From positions 310,001-374,000 of the forward strand of contig CAVOSJ010000003.1 of NCBI GenBank assembly GCA_963698885.1: a stretch of DNA of 64,000 nucleotides, given 5' to 3'. Made by a program: the position numbers and the translations under genes. Positions within the stretch are counted from its first letter, which is position 1; the number at the start of each line of letters is the position of its first letter. Source of the stretch: JBARKJ01 sp963698885 (GTDB lineage Bacteria; Nitrospirota; JACRHJ01). The notes beneath the pieces were generated by a model. That model ran no database searches. It had not been told where the DNA came from and saw only the letters and a list, made by a program, of their open reading frames with translations. Below are positions 44,934-53,768 of this stretch, piece after piece.

Positions 44934-46205
44934 TTGAGTAAGCTATTCGATTTCTTTAACTCACTTAAGCTCACGGTCTACCTCGTGCTGGCGATGACCG
45001 CCGTCGCCATGTACGGCTCCTTCGTTATATATCTCCATCCCCAGATTTTCGGGGATATGGATATGCATCTGTTCTTCCCGTTTCTTTTTTCCGTGGGTCT
45101 TCAACACCTCTCCCAGTCGTGGTGGCTCTTCCTGCTGGTCTTCATCGCGATACTCTTCGGATTAAACACCTTCGCCTGTACCGTCATGCGCCTGCCCAAG
45201 GTCATAAAAAGATACAGGGAGCCGCTATCTAACCTCCGTGAAATCGAGACGGGCGGAGAAAAAGGAATCGCGGTGGAGCTTTCGGAGGCGGCGTTATCGG
45301 CAATGCTTTCGAGGGAAAGGTATAAGGTCTTCGTCAAAGACAACCTCCTTTTCGCGGAAAAAAACCGCTGGCTCCCGTTTATCCCGTATGTCGTGCATGC
45401 AGGCGTACTGCTGTTTCTGGTAGCGCATCTGGTGAGCGGCCTGACGGGGTACAGGCATTCCGGAATCAGGATAAACGAGGGAGAGACGGTGAAGGCCCCG
45501 GAAGGAGATTATTATATCCGGCTGGACAAGGTGCGCATGGATTATCGCAGTGACGGAAGCCTCAAGGACTACGGAAGCGAACTGACCGCATTAAAGGACG
45601 ACGGCAGCGTGATAAAAAATGGCTTCGCCGGAGTGAACAGGCCGATGTTCGCGGGCGGCGGGGCGATATACCAGCGCGAGTTGGGGCGGGATTTTAAAAG
45701 CATCATCTTTCAGGTATCGCTGAAATCGTTCAAGACCGGCGGGTACTTAAAAATTCCAAAAGGAGCCTATTACGCCGAACTCCAGGGGACTCCGTACGGG
45801 CTTCGTATCGACCGTTTCATAAATGATTTTGCGGTGGACGAAAATGGGGAGCCCTATTCTCAATCGGGCGACCTGGCGAACCCGGCGGTCATGCTGACCG
45901 TGACGGAGAACGGAAAACCAAGAAGCTCCGGCTGGATTTTCCTGAGGATGCCGGAGAGTAATACGCTTAGGGACCCTGACGTGGATATCAAGTTCGCGGA
46001 CCTTGATGTGTTTTCATACGTCACCTTCGACATTAACCGCGACCCGAGCGCCCTGATCGCCCTTATCGCCTCCTGCATAGTCATGTTCGGGTCGATAATC
46101 ACGCTTTATTTTCGCAGAGAGCGCGTCTGGGCGGCATTCAAAGACGGGAATGCGCAGGTGTTGGCGAGCGATGAAGAACTCTATGAGAAAATCAGCTCCC
46201 GCTGA
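44934..46205 (+). CDS. resB: Cytochrome c biogenesis protein ResB
   Basis: Partner of CcsA in system II haem delivery, 423 aa. Three N-terminal membrane helices (LKLTVYLVLAMTAVAMYGS; WWLFLLVFIAILFGLNTFA; PYVVHAGVLLFLVAHLV), a large periplasmic domain, and a final helix (ALIALIASCIVMFGSIITLYF) match ResB. The start is TTG, 12 nt after ccsA. The 3' end overlaps the convergent pmbA gene by 14 nt. Confidence 0.92.
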   Translation: MSKLFDFFNSLKLTVYLVLAMTAVAMYGSFVIYLHPQIFGDMDMHLFFPFLFSVGLQHLSQSWWLFLLVFIAILFGLNTFACTVMRLPKVIKRYREPLSNLREIETGGEKGIAVELSEAALSAMLSRERYKVFVKDNLLFAEKNRWLPFIPYVVHAGVLLFLVAHLVSGLTGYRHSGIRINEGETVKAPEGDYYIRLDKVRMDYRSDGSLKDYGSELTALKDDGSVIKNGFAGVNRPMFAGGGAIYQRELGRDFKSIIFQVSLKSFKTGGYLKIPKGAYYAELQGTPYGLRIDRFINDFAVDENGEPYSQSGDLANPAVMLTVTENGKPRSSGWIFLRMPESNTLRDPDVDIKFADLDVFSYVTFDINRDPSALIALIASCIVMFGSIITLYFRRERVWAAFKDGNAQVLASDEELYEKISSR

Positions 46206-47556
46206 CGGATATGGGCGTAAGCAGCAGCGACGGCGCTCCCAGCCTGCCGACGAACCGCAAATCGCTTCCTACCGCATCGATACCTGAAAAAATCGAGATG
46301 AGATTCCCGGCGATGGCGCCTTCACGGACAGGGTAGGCAACCTTCCCGCCTTCTATCCATAACCCCGCGATGCCTACGGAGAAATCGCCGGATATCGGGT
46401 TCGCCGTATGCATCCCCAGCACCTCCCGGACTAATAGCCCCTTGTCTACCCGGCCAATCAGGCTTTCCTTGTCAAGGCCGCCCTTATCTATGTATAAATT
46501 TGTGGGGCTGACGCCGGGGGCCGAGCGGAAGCCCGCCCTTACAGCGTTGCCCGTGGAGGCGGTACCGGTCCTTTTAGCGGTATAAGAGTTATGCAGAAAC
46601 CCCTGGAACATGCCGTTCCGCACTAAAGGAATCCTTCTGGAATAGACTCCCTCGTCATCGAACGGGCGGGTGGAAAGCCCGCCGGGGAGGGTGGCATCGT
46701 CGTAGATATTCAGGATTTCCGAAAATATTTTTTGTCCGGTCTTGTCAGCCAGAAGCGACCGGCCCTTTACAAGCGCCTCGCCTGAAAATGACGAAGCGAG
46801 CACCCCCAGGAACTCCGCCGCGACTTCGTTCTCCAGGATTACCGGGAAATTTCCGGTCGGCGCTTTCTTGGCTTTCAAAAGGCTGACCGCCTTCTCCCCG
46901 GCCTCCGCCCCGGCAGATAAATAATCGATTCCGGAGAGCCGCCGTGAATAATCAAACCCGTATCCCATCTGGGAGTCGTTATCTTCCTCCGCGACGGTCA
47001 TTACCCCGCATGAAAGCCATGTTCCGCGCGACTGCGCCTTCAGGCCCTCCGAGCTGAGTATGGCCCAGCGGGATTCGCTGAATGACGATGAAGCCTTGCG
47101 CACCTTGGTTATCCTGGGGTCATAATCCAGAGCCGCTTTTTCCAGTTCAACCGCGCGGGCTATAGCCTCATCCGCGGTGACTTTGGCGACAGCTTCGTCA
47201 TATTCCATTATTTCCGGGAATGCATCACGGGATGGGATGGGTATGGTGTTAGATTCGTCCGGCTCCGAGTTACGCGCGTTCTGGACGGCCATTGAAGCCG
47301 CCTCGCGCACGGCCTCAGGCGAGCCGGTGGCGAATGCGAAACCGAGCCGGCCTCCCGGCAGAAGCGCCCTTATCCCAACGCCCCAGGTCTGGGCCTGCTC
47401 GAAGGCATCCAGCTTCTGCTCCCTCGCTTCAGCGCTGATAGAAGAGCTCCAGCGCACATAAACGTCGAAGCTGTCCGCGCTTCTTTCACGCAGAATTTCC
47501 GCGGCGTCTTCGGCAATATTTAAAATAGCTTTGTCGTCTATGTCCATTTTATTCAT
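46192..47556 (-). CDS. pmbA: TldD/PmbA family peptidase subunit
   Basis: TldE/PmbA-type subunit of the TldD–TldE metalloprotease, which processes small peptides such as microcins and helps degrade CcdA. The family blocks GVGIRALLPGGRLGFAFAT, ASSSFSESRWAI and the C-terminal SGDFSVGIAGLWIEGGK are present; the HExxxH metal motif of TldD is absent, as expected for PmbA. It has 454 aa. It overlaps queD at its 5' end. No tldD lies in the window. Confidence 0.92.
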   Translation of the reverse strand: MNKMDIDDKAILNIAEDAAEILRERSADSFDVYVRWSSSISAEAREQKLDAFEQAQTWGVGIRALLPGGRLGFAFATGSPEAVREAASMAVQNARNSEPDESNTIPIPSRDAFPEIMEYDEAVAKVTADEAIARAVELEKAALDYDPRITKVRKASSSFSESRWAILSSEGLKAQSRGTWLSCGVMTVAEEDNDSQMGYGFDYSRRLSGIDYLSAGAEAGEKAVSLLKAKKAPTGNFPVILENEVAAEFLGVLASSFSGEALVKGRSLLADKTGQKIFSEILNIYDDATLPGGLSTRPFDDEGVYSRRIPLVRNGMFQGFLHNSYTAKRTGTASTGNAVRAGFRSAPGVSPTNLYIDKGGLDKESLIGRVDKGLLVREVLGMHTANPISGDFSVGIAGLWIEGGKVAYPVREGAIAGNLISIFSGIDAVGSDLRFVGRLGAPSLLLTPISVSGS

Positions 47557-47917
47557 AGTAGTTGGCGGAGGCGGTGTCAGACTCCCAGACCGTAACCATC
47601 GACACCTGCACTTTGTCGGTGTTAACTTTTTTGGATAAGCTGTCGTATATCCATTTCGCTATATTTTCGGACGACGGGTTAATCTCCGTGAACGGGAAGA
47701 CGTCGTTTAAAAAGGCATGCTCGACGGAGGAAAGCAGCTCGTTGGTATGGTCTTTCAACTCCTTGAAATCCATCGCCAGTCCTATTTCGTTTAAATTCTC
47801 CGCAACTACGTACACGACCACTTTCCAGTTGTGGCCGTGGAGCCTCTCGCACCGGCCTCCGTAGTTCCGGAGCTGGTGGGCGGCCGCGAATTTCGTCTCG
47901 ATCATCAGTTCGTACAT
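47549..47917 (-). CDS. queD: 6-carboxy-5,6,7,8-tetrahydropterin synthase (QueD/PTPS family)
   Basis: Makes the carboxy-tetrahydropterin precursor of queuosine and other 7-deazaguanines. Zinc ligands H14, H27 and H29 and catalytic C23 lie in AAAHQLRNY and GRCERLHGHN. MDFKELKD, EHAFLND and SSENIAKWIYD follow. At 122 aa it is normal. queC and queE are not in the window, so a 6-pyruvoyl-tetrahydropterin synthase role is a remote alternative. Confidence 0.94.
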   Translation of the reverse strand: MYELMIETKFAAAHQLRNYGGRCERLHGHNWKVVVYVVAENLNEIGLAMDFKELKDHTNELLSSVEHAFLNDVFPFTEINPSSENIAKWIYDSLSKKVNTDKVQVSMVTVWESDTASANYYE

Positions 47918-47957
47918 TGCGTTCCTCTCGGATTGTTTGGAATCAGTAAACCCCTTA

Positions 47958-47986
47958 ATGATATTTTAATTTGAAGCGTTAGTCAA
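47958..47986 (-). promoter_or_regulatory. Promoter of queD–pmbA
   Basis: On the minus strand: TTGACT, 17-nt spacer, TATCAT, 41 nt before the queD ATG; GAGAGGAA is the ribosome site. Confidence 0.75.
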
Positions 47987-48036
47987 GAAATCCGGGAGGC
48001 GCTTGCAGAGAGAGTGCTACTTTGGTATTATTTTAA

Positions 48037-48065
48037 TTGTCACAGATACCTTCCCGTGCTATATT
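48037..48065 (+). promoter_or_regulatory. Promoter of the psiE-like–cbiMQO run
   Basis: TTGTCA, 17-nt spacer, TATATT, 39 nt before the PsiE-like start. It is divergent from the queD promoter, with about 50 nt between. Confidence 0.7.
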
Positions 48066-48104
48066 TCCCATTTTAATGGACAAGTTTTACGGGCGGAGGC
48101 CTTA

Positions 48105-48557
48105 ATGGTTAAGGAACACGAAAACGGGCACAGGAAGACCCCGGATCTGATATGCAAGATACGAAAGGCATTGATATTCGCGGACGATGCGGTGCACGTG
48201 CTGGTGGCCGTGGCGCTCCTTCTCGCCGCGGTGTTCATGCTGGTATTCACGGCGACGAACTTCGCCTCCATAAACGTCACCTCGATACTCCTGGTCATAA
48301 ACGACGTCCTGTTCGTGCTGATCGTAATGGAACTCCTCTGGACGGTCATCAGGTACCTGAAACGCCAGGAGTTCTCGCTGAAGCCCTTCCTGGCGATAGG
48401 CATTATTTCCAGCCTCAGGCGTATACTGATGGTGGAGGCGCAGATGTCCATGGACAGGCACACGGACTACTATCCGCTGGCGGAGCTTGGCGTCAGCACC
48501 GGAATAGTGCTTGTCCTGGTTTTTTCCTATTATCTAATGACAAGGGTGGAAAAATAA
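48105..48557 (+). CDS. PsiE-like inner-membrane protein
   Basis: A 150-aa protein with four predicted membrane helices (VLVAVALLLAAVFMLVFTA; ILLVINDVLFVLIVMELLW; and two near the C-terminus). The loop after the second helix is basic (IRYLKRQEFSLKPFLAIG), as in phosphate-starvation-inducible PsiE proteins. The ATG at 48105 has GGAGG upstream; earlier in-frame Met codons lie in the promoter. Its function is unknown. Confidence 0.75.
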   Translation: MVKEHENGHRKTPDLICKIRKALIFADDAVHVLVAVALLLAAVFMLVFTATNFASINVTSILLVINDVLFVLIVMELLWTVIRYLKRQEFSLKPFLAIGIISSLRRILMVEAQMSMDRHTDYYPLAELGVSTGIVLVLVFSYYLMTRVEK

Positions 48558-48581
48558 ATCCGCCAGATGCCAGGGCCAAAA

Positions 48582-48953
48582 ATGATACCGAAGCTATTAA
48601 TAAAATGGCTTATTAACTCCCTTGCGGTCTTCGCGGCCGGTTATCTGGTCCACGGCATCCACATCGCGGACTTCTGGTCGGGCGTGATAGCCGCCGCACT
48701 GCTGGGAATAGTAAACGCCTTTATCAGGCCAGTCCTGATAATATTCACACTGCCTCTGAGTATCCTGACGCTGGGGCTGTTCACGCTCATAATAAACGCC
48801 CTGATGCTGAAGCTTGTCGCATGGGCGGTGGCCGGATTTGCCGTGGAAGGGTTCTGGGCGGCTTTTTGGGGAGCGCTTGTCATAAGCCTTGTCAGCTGGT
48901 TCATCTCCATCCTGTTCGATGCCGAGTTCCATTTCTTTAAAGGAAGGCCCTGA
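48582..48953 (+). CDS. DUF360 / YvlD-type small membrane protein
   Basis: A 123-aa hydrophobic protein with four helices, the family motif AAALLGIVNAFIRPVLIIFTLPLSILTLGLFTLIINA, given here only as its span (residues about 37–73), being diagnostic. ATG 48582 is chosen; ATG 48567 would add five polar residues. The stop overlaps cbiM (TGATG). The family is often called phage holin-like, but no phage genes are near; its function is unknown. Confidence 0.88.
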   Translation: MIPKLLIKWLINSLAVFAAGYLVHGIHIADFWSGVIAAALLGIVNAFIRPVLIIFTLPLSILTLGLFTLIINALMLKLVAWAVAGFAVEGFWAAFWGALVISLVSWFISILFDAEFHFFKGRP

Positions 48954-49657
48954 TGTCCCATCTGCATGTACCGGATGGGGTTCTGCCGATATGGTTATGG
49001 CTTACCGGTCTTATTATCGCAGGCGCCATGATCTCTATTTCACTGTTTATGACGAGGCGGATGGACCTTAAAAAAAAGGTGCCCCTTCTGGGAATGATGT
49101 CCGCCATGATGCTGGTCGGGATGAGCCTTGAGATAGTTCCAATCGCCTATCATGTGAACCTCTCCGTTATAACCGGCGTCATCCTGGGCCCCTGGCTGGC
49201 TATCTTAGCCGCGTTCATGGTAAATTTCATACTCTCACTGGTAGGGCACGGCGGGGTGACTACTGTCGGCCTGAACACCATAATAATCGGGTCGGAAGGG
49301 GTGCTTGGATGGCTGATGTTCAATGCCCTCAGGAAGGTCCTTAACCCTGGCGCTTCCGCCTTGATAACCACTTATATAACCCTTTTTATCTCCACCTGTT
49401 TAATGCTTTTCATAGTATTCATCGCCAACGTGCATTTGAGCTCTCAGGGCATGGCAGAGGTCCGCGATATCCTGGAGACGCCTACCGCCGCAAAACTCCT
49501 GGAGCTTTTCAGTCTTAGGCAGGGATTTAACTTCCGCTTGTTCGCTATAGCCGCATTCGGTCTTGGTTTCATTGGCTGGACGATTGAGGCGATTGTCACC
49601 TCACTGGCTATAAAATTCATCTCAAAGGTGAAGCCGGAAATTATCGGCGGGGCTTAA
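48953..49657 (+). CDS. cbiM: Cobalt/nickel ECF transporter permease CbiM
   Basis: Substrate-binding membrane component for Co2+ (or Ni2+). Six or so membrane helices, the LHVPDGVLPIWLW opening, GHGGVTTVGLNTIIIG, and FSLRQGFNFRLF are family features. In classic CbiM the protein starts Met-His and the His at position 2 helps bind metal; here three residues precede (MSHLHVPDG). CbiQ and CbiO follow directly. No CbiN-like gene is seen. Confidence 0.9.
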   Translation: MSHLHVPDGVLPIWLWLTGLIIAGAMISISLFMTRRMDLKKKVPLLGMMSAMMLVGMSLEIVPIAYHVNLSVITGVILGPWLAILAAFMVNFILSLVGHGGVTTVGLNTIIIGSEGVLGWLMFNALRKVLNPGASALITTYITLFISTCLMLFIVFIANVHLSSQGMAEVRDILETPTAAKLLELFSLRQGFNFRLFAIAAFGLGFIGWTIEAIVTSLAIKFISKVKPEIIGGA

Positions 49658-49663
49658 GGTAAC

Positions 49664-50470
49664 TTGCTCGATATTTCTCGCATAGACTACTGGGCTAACT
49701 GCACTATTAGCCCGGTCCATAAAGCCTCGGTTATTTCGAAGATGCTGGCCACGGGCTTTTTGATTGCCGCAGTGGTTGTCACGGACGATATCGCGGCGCT
49801 TTTAGGTGTTTACGCCATAGTGCTTGTAACGGTGCGCGCGGCCCGTCTGCCGATGCGGATAATCCTGGCCATCTCGGTATTTCCAGGGCTTTTCGCCATA
49901 CTGTACGCCGTGAGCCAGGCGGGCAGGGGGCTGGACTATCCCGTGCTTATAATAGTCAAGGCCATGACTGCGGCCACGGCCATGATACTGCTTATATCCA
50001 CGACGCCGTATGCGGAGGTAGTGGGTCTTCTGGGCAGGGCCATGCCGCAGGTAGTTTACGACGGTCTTTTCATGACGTACAGGTCTTTTTTCATCCTGCT
50101 GGGACTCGCGGGCAATTTCATGACTGCGCTTCGGCTGCGCGGAGGTTTTGAGCCGAGGAAGGTTATGAAAAACGCGCGTAACATGGCCTCCGGGCTGGGT
50201 TTTTTATTCATCAGGGCGTTCGATAAGAGTCAAAGGCTCTACGACGTCATGTCTATAAGGGGTTACAGCGGAGAACTGGGCATCAGGAGAAAGGTGGGGC
50301 CGATCGAAGCAACGGACCTGCCGTTCATGATTGCCTCGGCCGCTATTTTTGCCCTTGCGGTCATGTTCAGAGGCAGCCATTTCGGGGGCGGGCTTTATAT
50401 AATCAGTTTGGTAGCCGTTTATTTTATATTAACGGAGGCGCTCAGGATTTGGAAGAGATCGTCCGCATAA
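49664..50470 (+). CDS. cbiQ: ECF transporter transmembrane component CbiQ
   Basis: T-component that links the substrate-specific subunit to the ATPase, 268 aa. Five membrane helices and the two coupling Ala-Arg-Gly-type helices are visible (ALRLRGG; VMSIRGYSGEL). The start is TTG 6 nt after cbiM. It overlaps cbiO by 22 nt, so the proteins are made together. Confidence 0.92.
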   Translation: MLDISRIDYWANCTISPVHKASVISKMLATGFLIAAVVVTDDIAALLGVYAIVLVTVRAARLPMRIILAISVFPGLFAILYAVSQAGRGLDYPVLIIVKAMTAATAMILLISTTPYAEVVGLLGRAMPQVVYDGLFMTYRSFFILLGLAGNFMTALRLRGGFEPRKVMKNARNMASGLGFLFIRAFDKSQRLYDVMSIRGYSGELGIRRKVGPIEATDLPFMIASAAIFALAVMFRGSHFGGGLYIISLVAVYFILTEALRIWKRSSA

Positions 50471-51288
50471 GCTGTCTAAGACACATTTATCCCGATTCTA
50501 CCGAAGTTTATCTCTGCGGGCTTGATTTTGTCGTCCGGAAAGGGGAGAGGGTCGTTATAATCGGCCCGAACGGAAGCGGTAAAACTACCCTGCTTTTCCA
50601 CATTCTGGGGCTTCTCAAGGCAGACAAGGGAGACATCAAGGTCTTTGGACATGACCCTTCCAGGAATTATGATAAAATAAGAGAGAAGATAGGCGTGGTG
50701 CTCCAGGACGTGGACGACCAGCTTATCGCGCCCACGGTTGAAGACGACGTCTCGTTCGCTCCCAGGAATTACGGGTATCCCCAGCATGGGATAGAGCACC
50801 TTGTGGAAGAGGCGTTAAGCGAACTTGGGATAAGTAATATCCGCAAGAAGGTCTGTCATTACTTAAGCGGCGGCGAGAAGAGAAAAGTCGCGCTTGCGGG
50901 AGCCTTGGTACTGAAGCCCGAACTACTTGTGCTCGATGAGCCTTTCGAGGGGCTCGACCCGATGTCGCGTAAAGAGCTGGCCGCGTTACTTAACAAGCTG
51001 AATAAGAAATGGGGCATGGCGATCATTATGTCGACACACGACATAAATATCGTCAGCCAGATGGCGGACTCGGTATACGTGCTGGGGGAGGGGGGCAGGA
51101 TAATGGTTCGCGACACGCCTGCGGACCTTTTCGCCCGCACGGATTATTACAAGCATGCCAGGCTCGATTTTCCTATCCTGATAGAGCTTTTTAAAGAGCT
51201 TCAGGAGAAAGGGCTGGATGTTGGAATGCCCTCCGATATATCTGACGCGGCGGAGAAGATAGCGAAGATCTGCAAGCGAGAGAATTAG
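50449..51288 (+). CDS. cbiO: Cobalt ABC transporter ATPase CbiO
   Basis: ATPase of the ECF cobalt/nickel transporter, 279 aa. Walker A GPNGSGKTTL near residue 40, Q-loop VVLQDVDDQL, signature YLSGGEKRKVALAGAL, Walker B LLVLDEPFEGLD and switch His in STHDIN are all intact. The start is TTG at 50449. A CobH corrin enzyme elsewhere in the window suggests that the transported metal is cobalt. Confidence 0.94.
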   Translation: MEEIVRISCLRHIYPDSTEVYLCGLDFVVRKGERVVIIGPNGSGKTTLLFHILGLLKADKGDIKVFGHDPSRNYDKIREKIGVVLQDVDDQLIAPTVEDDVSFAPRNYGYPQHGIEHLVEEALSELGISNIRKKVCHYLSGGEKRKVALAGALVLKPELLVLDEPFEGLDPMSRKELAALLNKLNKKWGMAIIMSTHDINIVSQMADSVYVLGEGGRIMVRDTPADLFARTDYYKHARLDFPILIELFKELQEKGLDVGMPSDISDAAEKIAKICKREN

Positions 51289-51341
51289 TCCTTCCCAAGT
51301 AGTCCTGTAACTTCAAAAGTACTACAGTAAAACAAAAAAAC

Positions 51342-51366
51342 GTCACCTTTTTTGTAAAAAGGTAAC
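51342..51366. other. Inverted repeat between cbiO and the secretion ATPase gene
   Basis: GTCACCTTTTT and AAAAAGGTAAC pair with one mismatch around a TGT loop. There is no T run after it, so a terminator is uncertain; it could also be a protein-binding dyad for the downstream gene. Confidence 0.45.
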
Positions 51367-51409
51367 GCCAAAAACTTTTCAACCGCGAAAGAAAAGTAAC
51401 GGGGTTAAT

Positions 51410-53101
51410 ATGCGAAAACGCCTTGGTGAAATGCTGGTAGAGGAAAGTTCGCTCTCCCCGGAAGATCTGCAAAAGGCTCTTTCATTCCAGAAGACCGGGA
51501 ATGCAAAAATCGGAAGGGTCCTGGCCGATTTCGGATTTGTAAGCGAAAAGAGCCTCGTCAATGCGCTCGCCCTTCAGCTTAAAATTCCGTCAATAGATTT
51601 GCAGTCCGTTGTAGTTGACCACGAAGCGCTGAACCTGGTATCGCAGGAAGACGCCGAAAGAAAGAAAATTTTCCCGGTGCGTTTAGAAGGGCGGAAGCTG
51701 ACGCTTGCGATGGTGGACCCGCTGGATTATCAGACGATCGAGGAGATAAGGTTCAAGACCGGGTGCGAAATCCGTCCCGCCGTCGCGACTGAAAAAAACA
51801 TCGTAGACTGCATTGATAAGCATTATCAGGTGAAGGAAAAGGTCTTTCATCTGATGAACTCGATAAAATCTTACGAGGATGCTGAATTTCTGCGCGACCG
51901 CGCGGACGATAAGGTCGTGAACATCCAGTCGCTCTACAAGCTGAGTGAAACCCCGCCGATAATACAACTCGTGACGATGATAATAGTCGAGGCGGTGAAG
52001 ATGCGCGCTTCGGATATCCATATTGAGCCGCGGGAGGATAGCGTCGCCGTACGCTACCGGGTGGACGGGGACCTCCGCGAGGCGCTGACTATTCCCCGCC
52101 GGATAAAGGACTACGTCATCTCGCGCATAAAGATAATCGCGGACATGGACATAACGAACCGCCGCCTCCCGCAGGACGGGACGAGCAAGCTGAAACTGTC
52201 CGACCGCGAAGTGGACCTCCGCATATCGACCCTTCCGTCGCTTTACGGCGAGAAGGTGGTCATACGCCTGCTGGATAAGAGCAAGGGGCTGATTTCGCTC
52301 GACCAGATAGGTTTTCCGGCCAGGATAAAGGAACCTCTTCTGGATGCGCTCTCGCGGCCGCAGGGCTTCCTGCTGGTCACGGGCCCCACCGGGAGCGGCA
52401 AGACCACGACGCTCTATGCAATACTCCAGCAGGTGCGCTCTGAGAAGGAGAACGTGGTAACCATAGAGGAGCCTGTGGAATACCGCCTGTCGGGCGTGAC
52501 GCAGGTGGGAATCAACGAGGCCATCGGCCTCACGTTCCCTAATGTGCTCCGCTCGGTGCTCCGGCAGGACCCCGATATAATAATGGTCGGCGAGATACGC
52601 GACATGGAGACGGCGGACATAGCCGTTAAATCTTCACTTACGGGGCATCTGGTCCTGACGACGCTCCACACCAACGACACGGTTTCCAGCATCACCCGGC
52701 TTATCGATATAGGGATACCGGCATACCTTGTCGGCTCTTCACTGACCGGCGTGCTCGCCCAGAGGTTAGTTCGCCGCATTTGCCCTTACTGCAAGAAAGA
52801 GGACCTGGAAAAAAATAATTCGGCGGTAGGTGTTCAAGGTCTTGGCAAAACTTTTGTCGGGACTGGCTGTCACAAATGCTTCGGTACGGGTTACCATGGC
52901 CAGATTGCGATTTTCGAATATCTGCCTCTGGACAGAAGCATCAGGAATTTAGTCGCTAAAAAGGCTTCCGAGGAAGAGATATGGAAAGCCGCGAGAGGGA
53001 ATGGGATGAGGACGTTATTTGAAGACGCGATCGATAAGGTAAACGCCGGGTTGACAACGGTTGAGGAAATACTGGCAAAGGCGCCTAAGGCCGAACTATA
53101 A
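51410..53101 (+). CDS. GspE/PilB-type secretion or pilus ATPase
   Basis: Cytosolic hexameric motor of type II secretion or type IV pili, 563 aa. The N-terminal MshEN-type domain (KRLGEMLVEESSLSPEDLQKAL) is followed by the catalytic domain: GPTGSGKTTTLYA (Walker A), IEEPVEY, RQDPDIIMVGEIRD (Walker B region), and a four-Cys zinc site (CPYC; CHKC). No other secretion genes adjoin it. The N-terminal domain in related proteins can bind c-di-GMP; the critical residues cannot be confirmed by eye. Confidence 0.93.
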   Translation: MRKRLGEMLVEESSLSPEDLQKALSFQKTGNAKIGRVLADFGFVSEKSLVNALALQLKIPSIDLQSVVVDHEALNLVSQEDAERKKIFPVRLEGRKLTLAMVDPLDYQTIEEIRFKTGCEIRPAVATEKNIVDCIDKHYQVKEKVFHLMNSIKSYEDAEFLRDRADDKVVNIQSLYKLSETPPIIQLVTMIIVEAVKMRASDIHIEPREDSVAVRYRVDGDLREALTIPRRIKDYVISRIKIIADMDITNRRLPQDGTSKLKLSDREVDLRISTLPSLYGEKVVIRLLDKSKGLISLDQIGFPARIKEPLLDALSRPQGFLLVTGPTGSGKTTTLYAILQQVRSEKENVVTIEEPVEYRLSGVTQVGINEAIGLTFPNVLRSVLRQDPDIIMVGEIRDMETADIAVKSSLTGHLVLTTLHTNDTVSSITRLIDIGIPAYLVGSSLTGVLAQRLVRRICPYCKKEDLEKNNSAVGVQGLGKTFVGTGCHKCFGTGYHGQIAIFEYLPLDRSIRNLVAKKASEEEIWKAARGNGMRTLFEDAIDKVNAGLTTVEEILAKAPKAEL

Positions 53102-53768
53102 GCCCGTCCACCATCCGGACCGTCCTGTCGCCCATCTCGGCAAGCCTCTCGTTGTGTGTTACGATTATTGAAGTAAGACCCCTCTCGTGATTGAGCTTTT
53201 TTAAAAGCTCGTGTACGGACTGGGCCGTATGCGTATCCAGGTTGCCCGTGGGCTCGTCCGCGAGTATCACCTTTGGCTCGGACATCAGCGCGCGCGCTAT
53301 AGCCACCCTCTGCTGCTCTCCGCCTGATAGCTCTCCGGGCCTGTGCGTTAGCCGTCCGGAAAGTCCCACTTCCTCAAGCAACGCTTCCGCCCGGTGTTTA
53401 GCCTCCTTAGGCTCAATGCCGCCTATCATGGAAGGGATGAGGACGTTTTCCAGAGCGGAAAACTCCGGCAGAAGATGGTGGAACTGGAATACGAACCCGA
53501 CATTCCTGTTCCTGAACGTCGCCAATTCGCCGTTGGACATACTGAATACATCTCTGCCGTCGTAAATGACCTGCCCGGAAGTGGGCTTGTCCAGCGCCCC
53601 GATAACGTGCAGCAGGGTGCTCTTTCCGACCCCCGACGCCCCGACGATGGACAGCATTTCCCCTTTGGGGACATCCAGGTCTATGCCTCTCAGGACCGCG
53701 ACCTCCGTATTCCCCATCCGGAATGATTTGGACAGGCCGCGGACTGATATAATCAAAGGAGCGGTCAC
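53085..53768 (-). CDS. lolD: Lipoprotein-releasing system ATPase LolD
   Basis: ATPase of LolCDE, which extracts lipoproteins from the inner membrane. It is 227 aa with GASGVGKSTLLHVIG (Walker A), FQFHHLLPEFSALENV (Q-loop and family-specific region), LSGGEQQRVAIARAL and VILADEPTGNLD. Its gene overlaps the 3' end of the convergent secretion ATPase by 17 bp. The upstream unknown gene ends on the base before its start codon. Confidence 0.95.
   Translation of the reverse strand: MTAPLIISVRGLSKSFRMGNTEVAVLRGIDLDVPKGEMLSIVGASGVGKSTLLHVIGALDKPTSGQVIYDGRDVFSMSNGELATFRNRNVGFVFQFHHLLPEFSALENVLIPSMIGGIEPKEAKHRAEALLEEVGLSGRLTHRPGELSGGEQQRVAIARALMSEPKVILADEPTGNLDTHTAQSVHELLKKLNHERGLTSIIVTHNERLAEMGDRTVRMVDGLIVRP

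Noticed and set aside
48582..48953. Prophage marker from the holin-like DUF360 gene
   Set aside because: No other phage genes are near; this family is mostly chromosomal and the gene is coupled to cbiM.
48558..48960. Cobalamin riboswitch expected before cbiM
   Set aside because: cbiM overlaps the preceding gene and I saw no B12-box-like sequence or large leader; also none before cobH.
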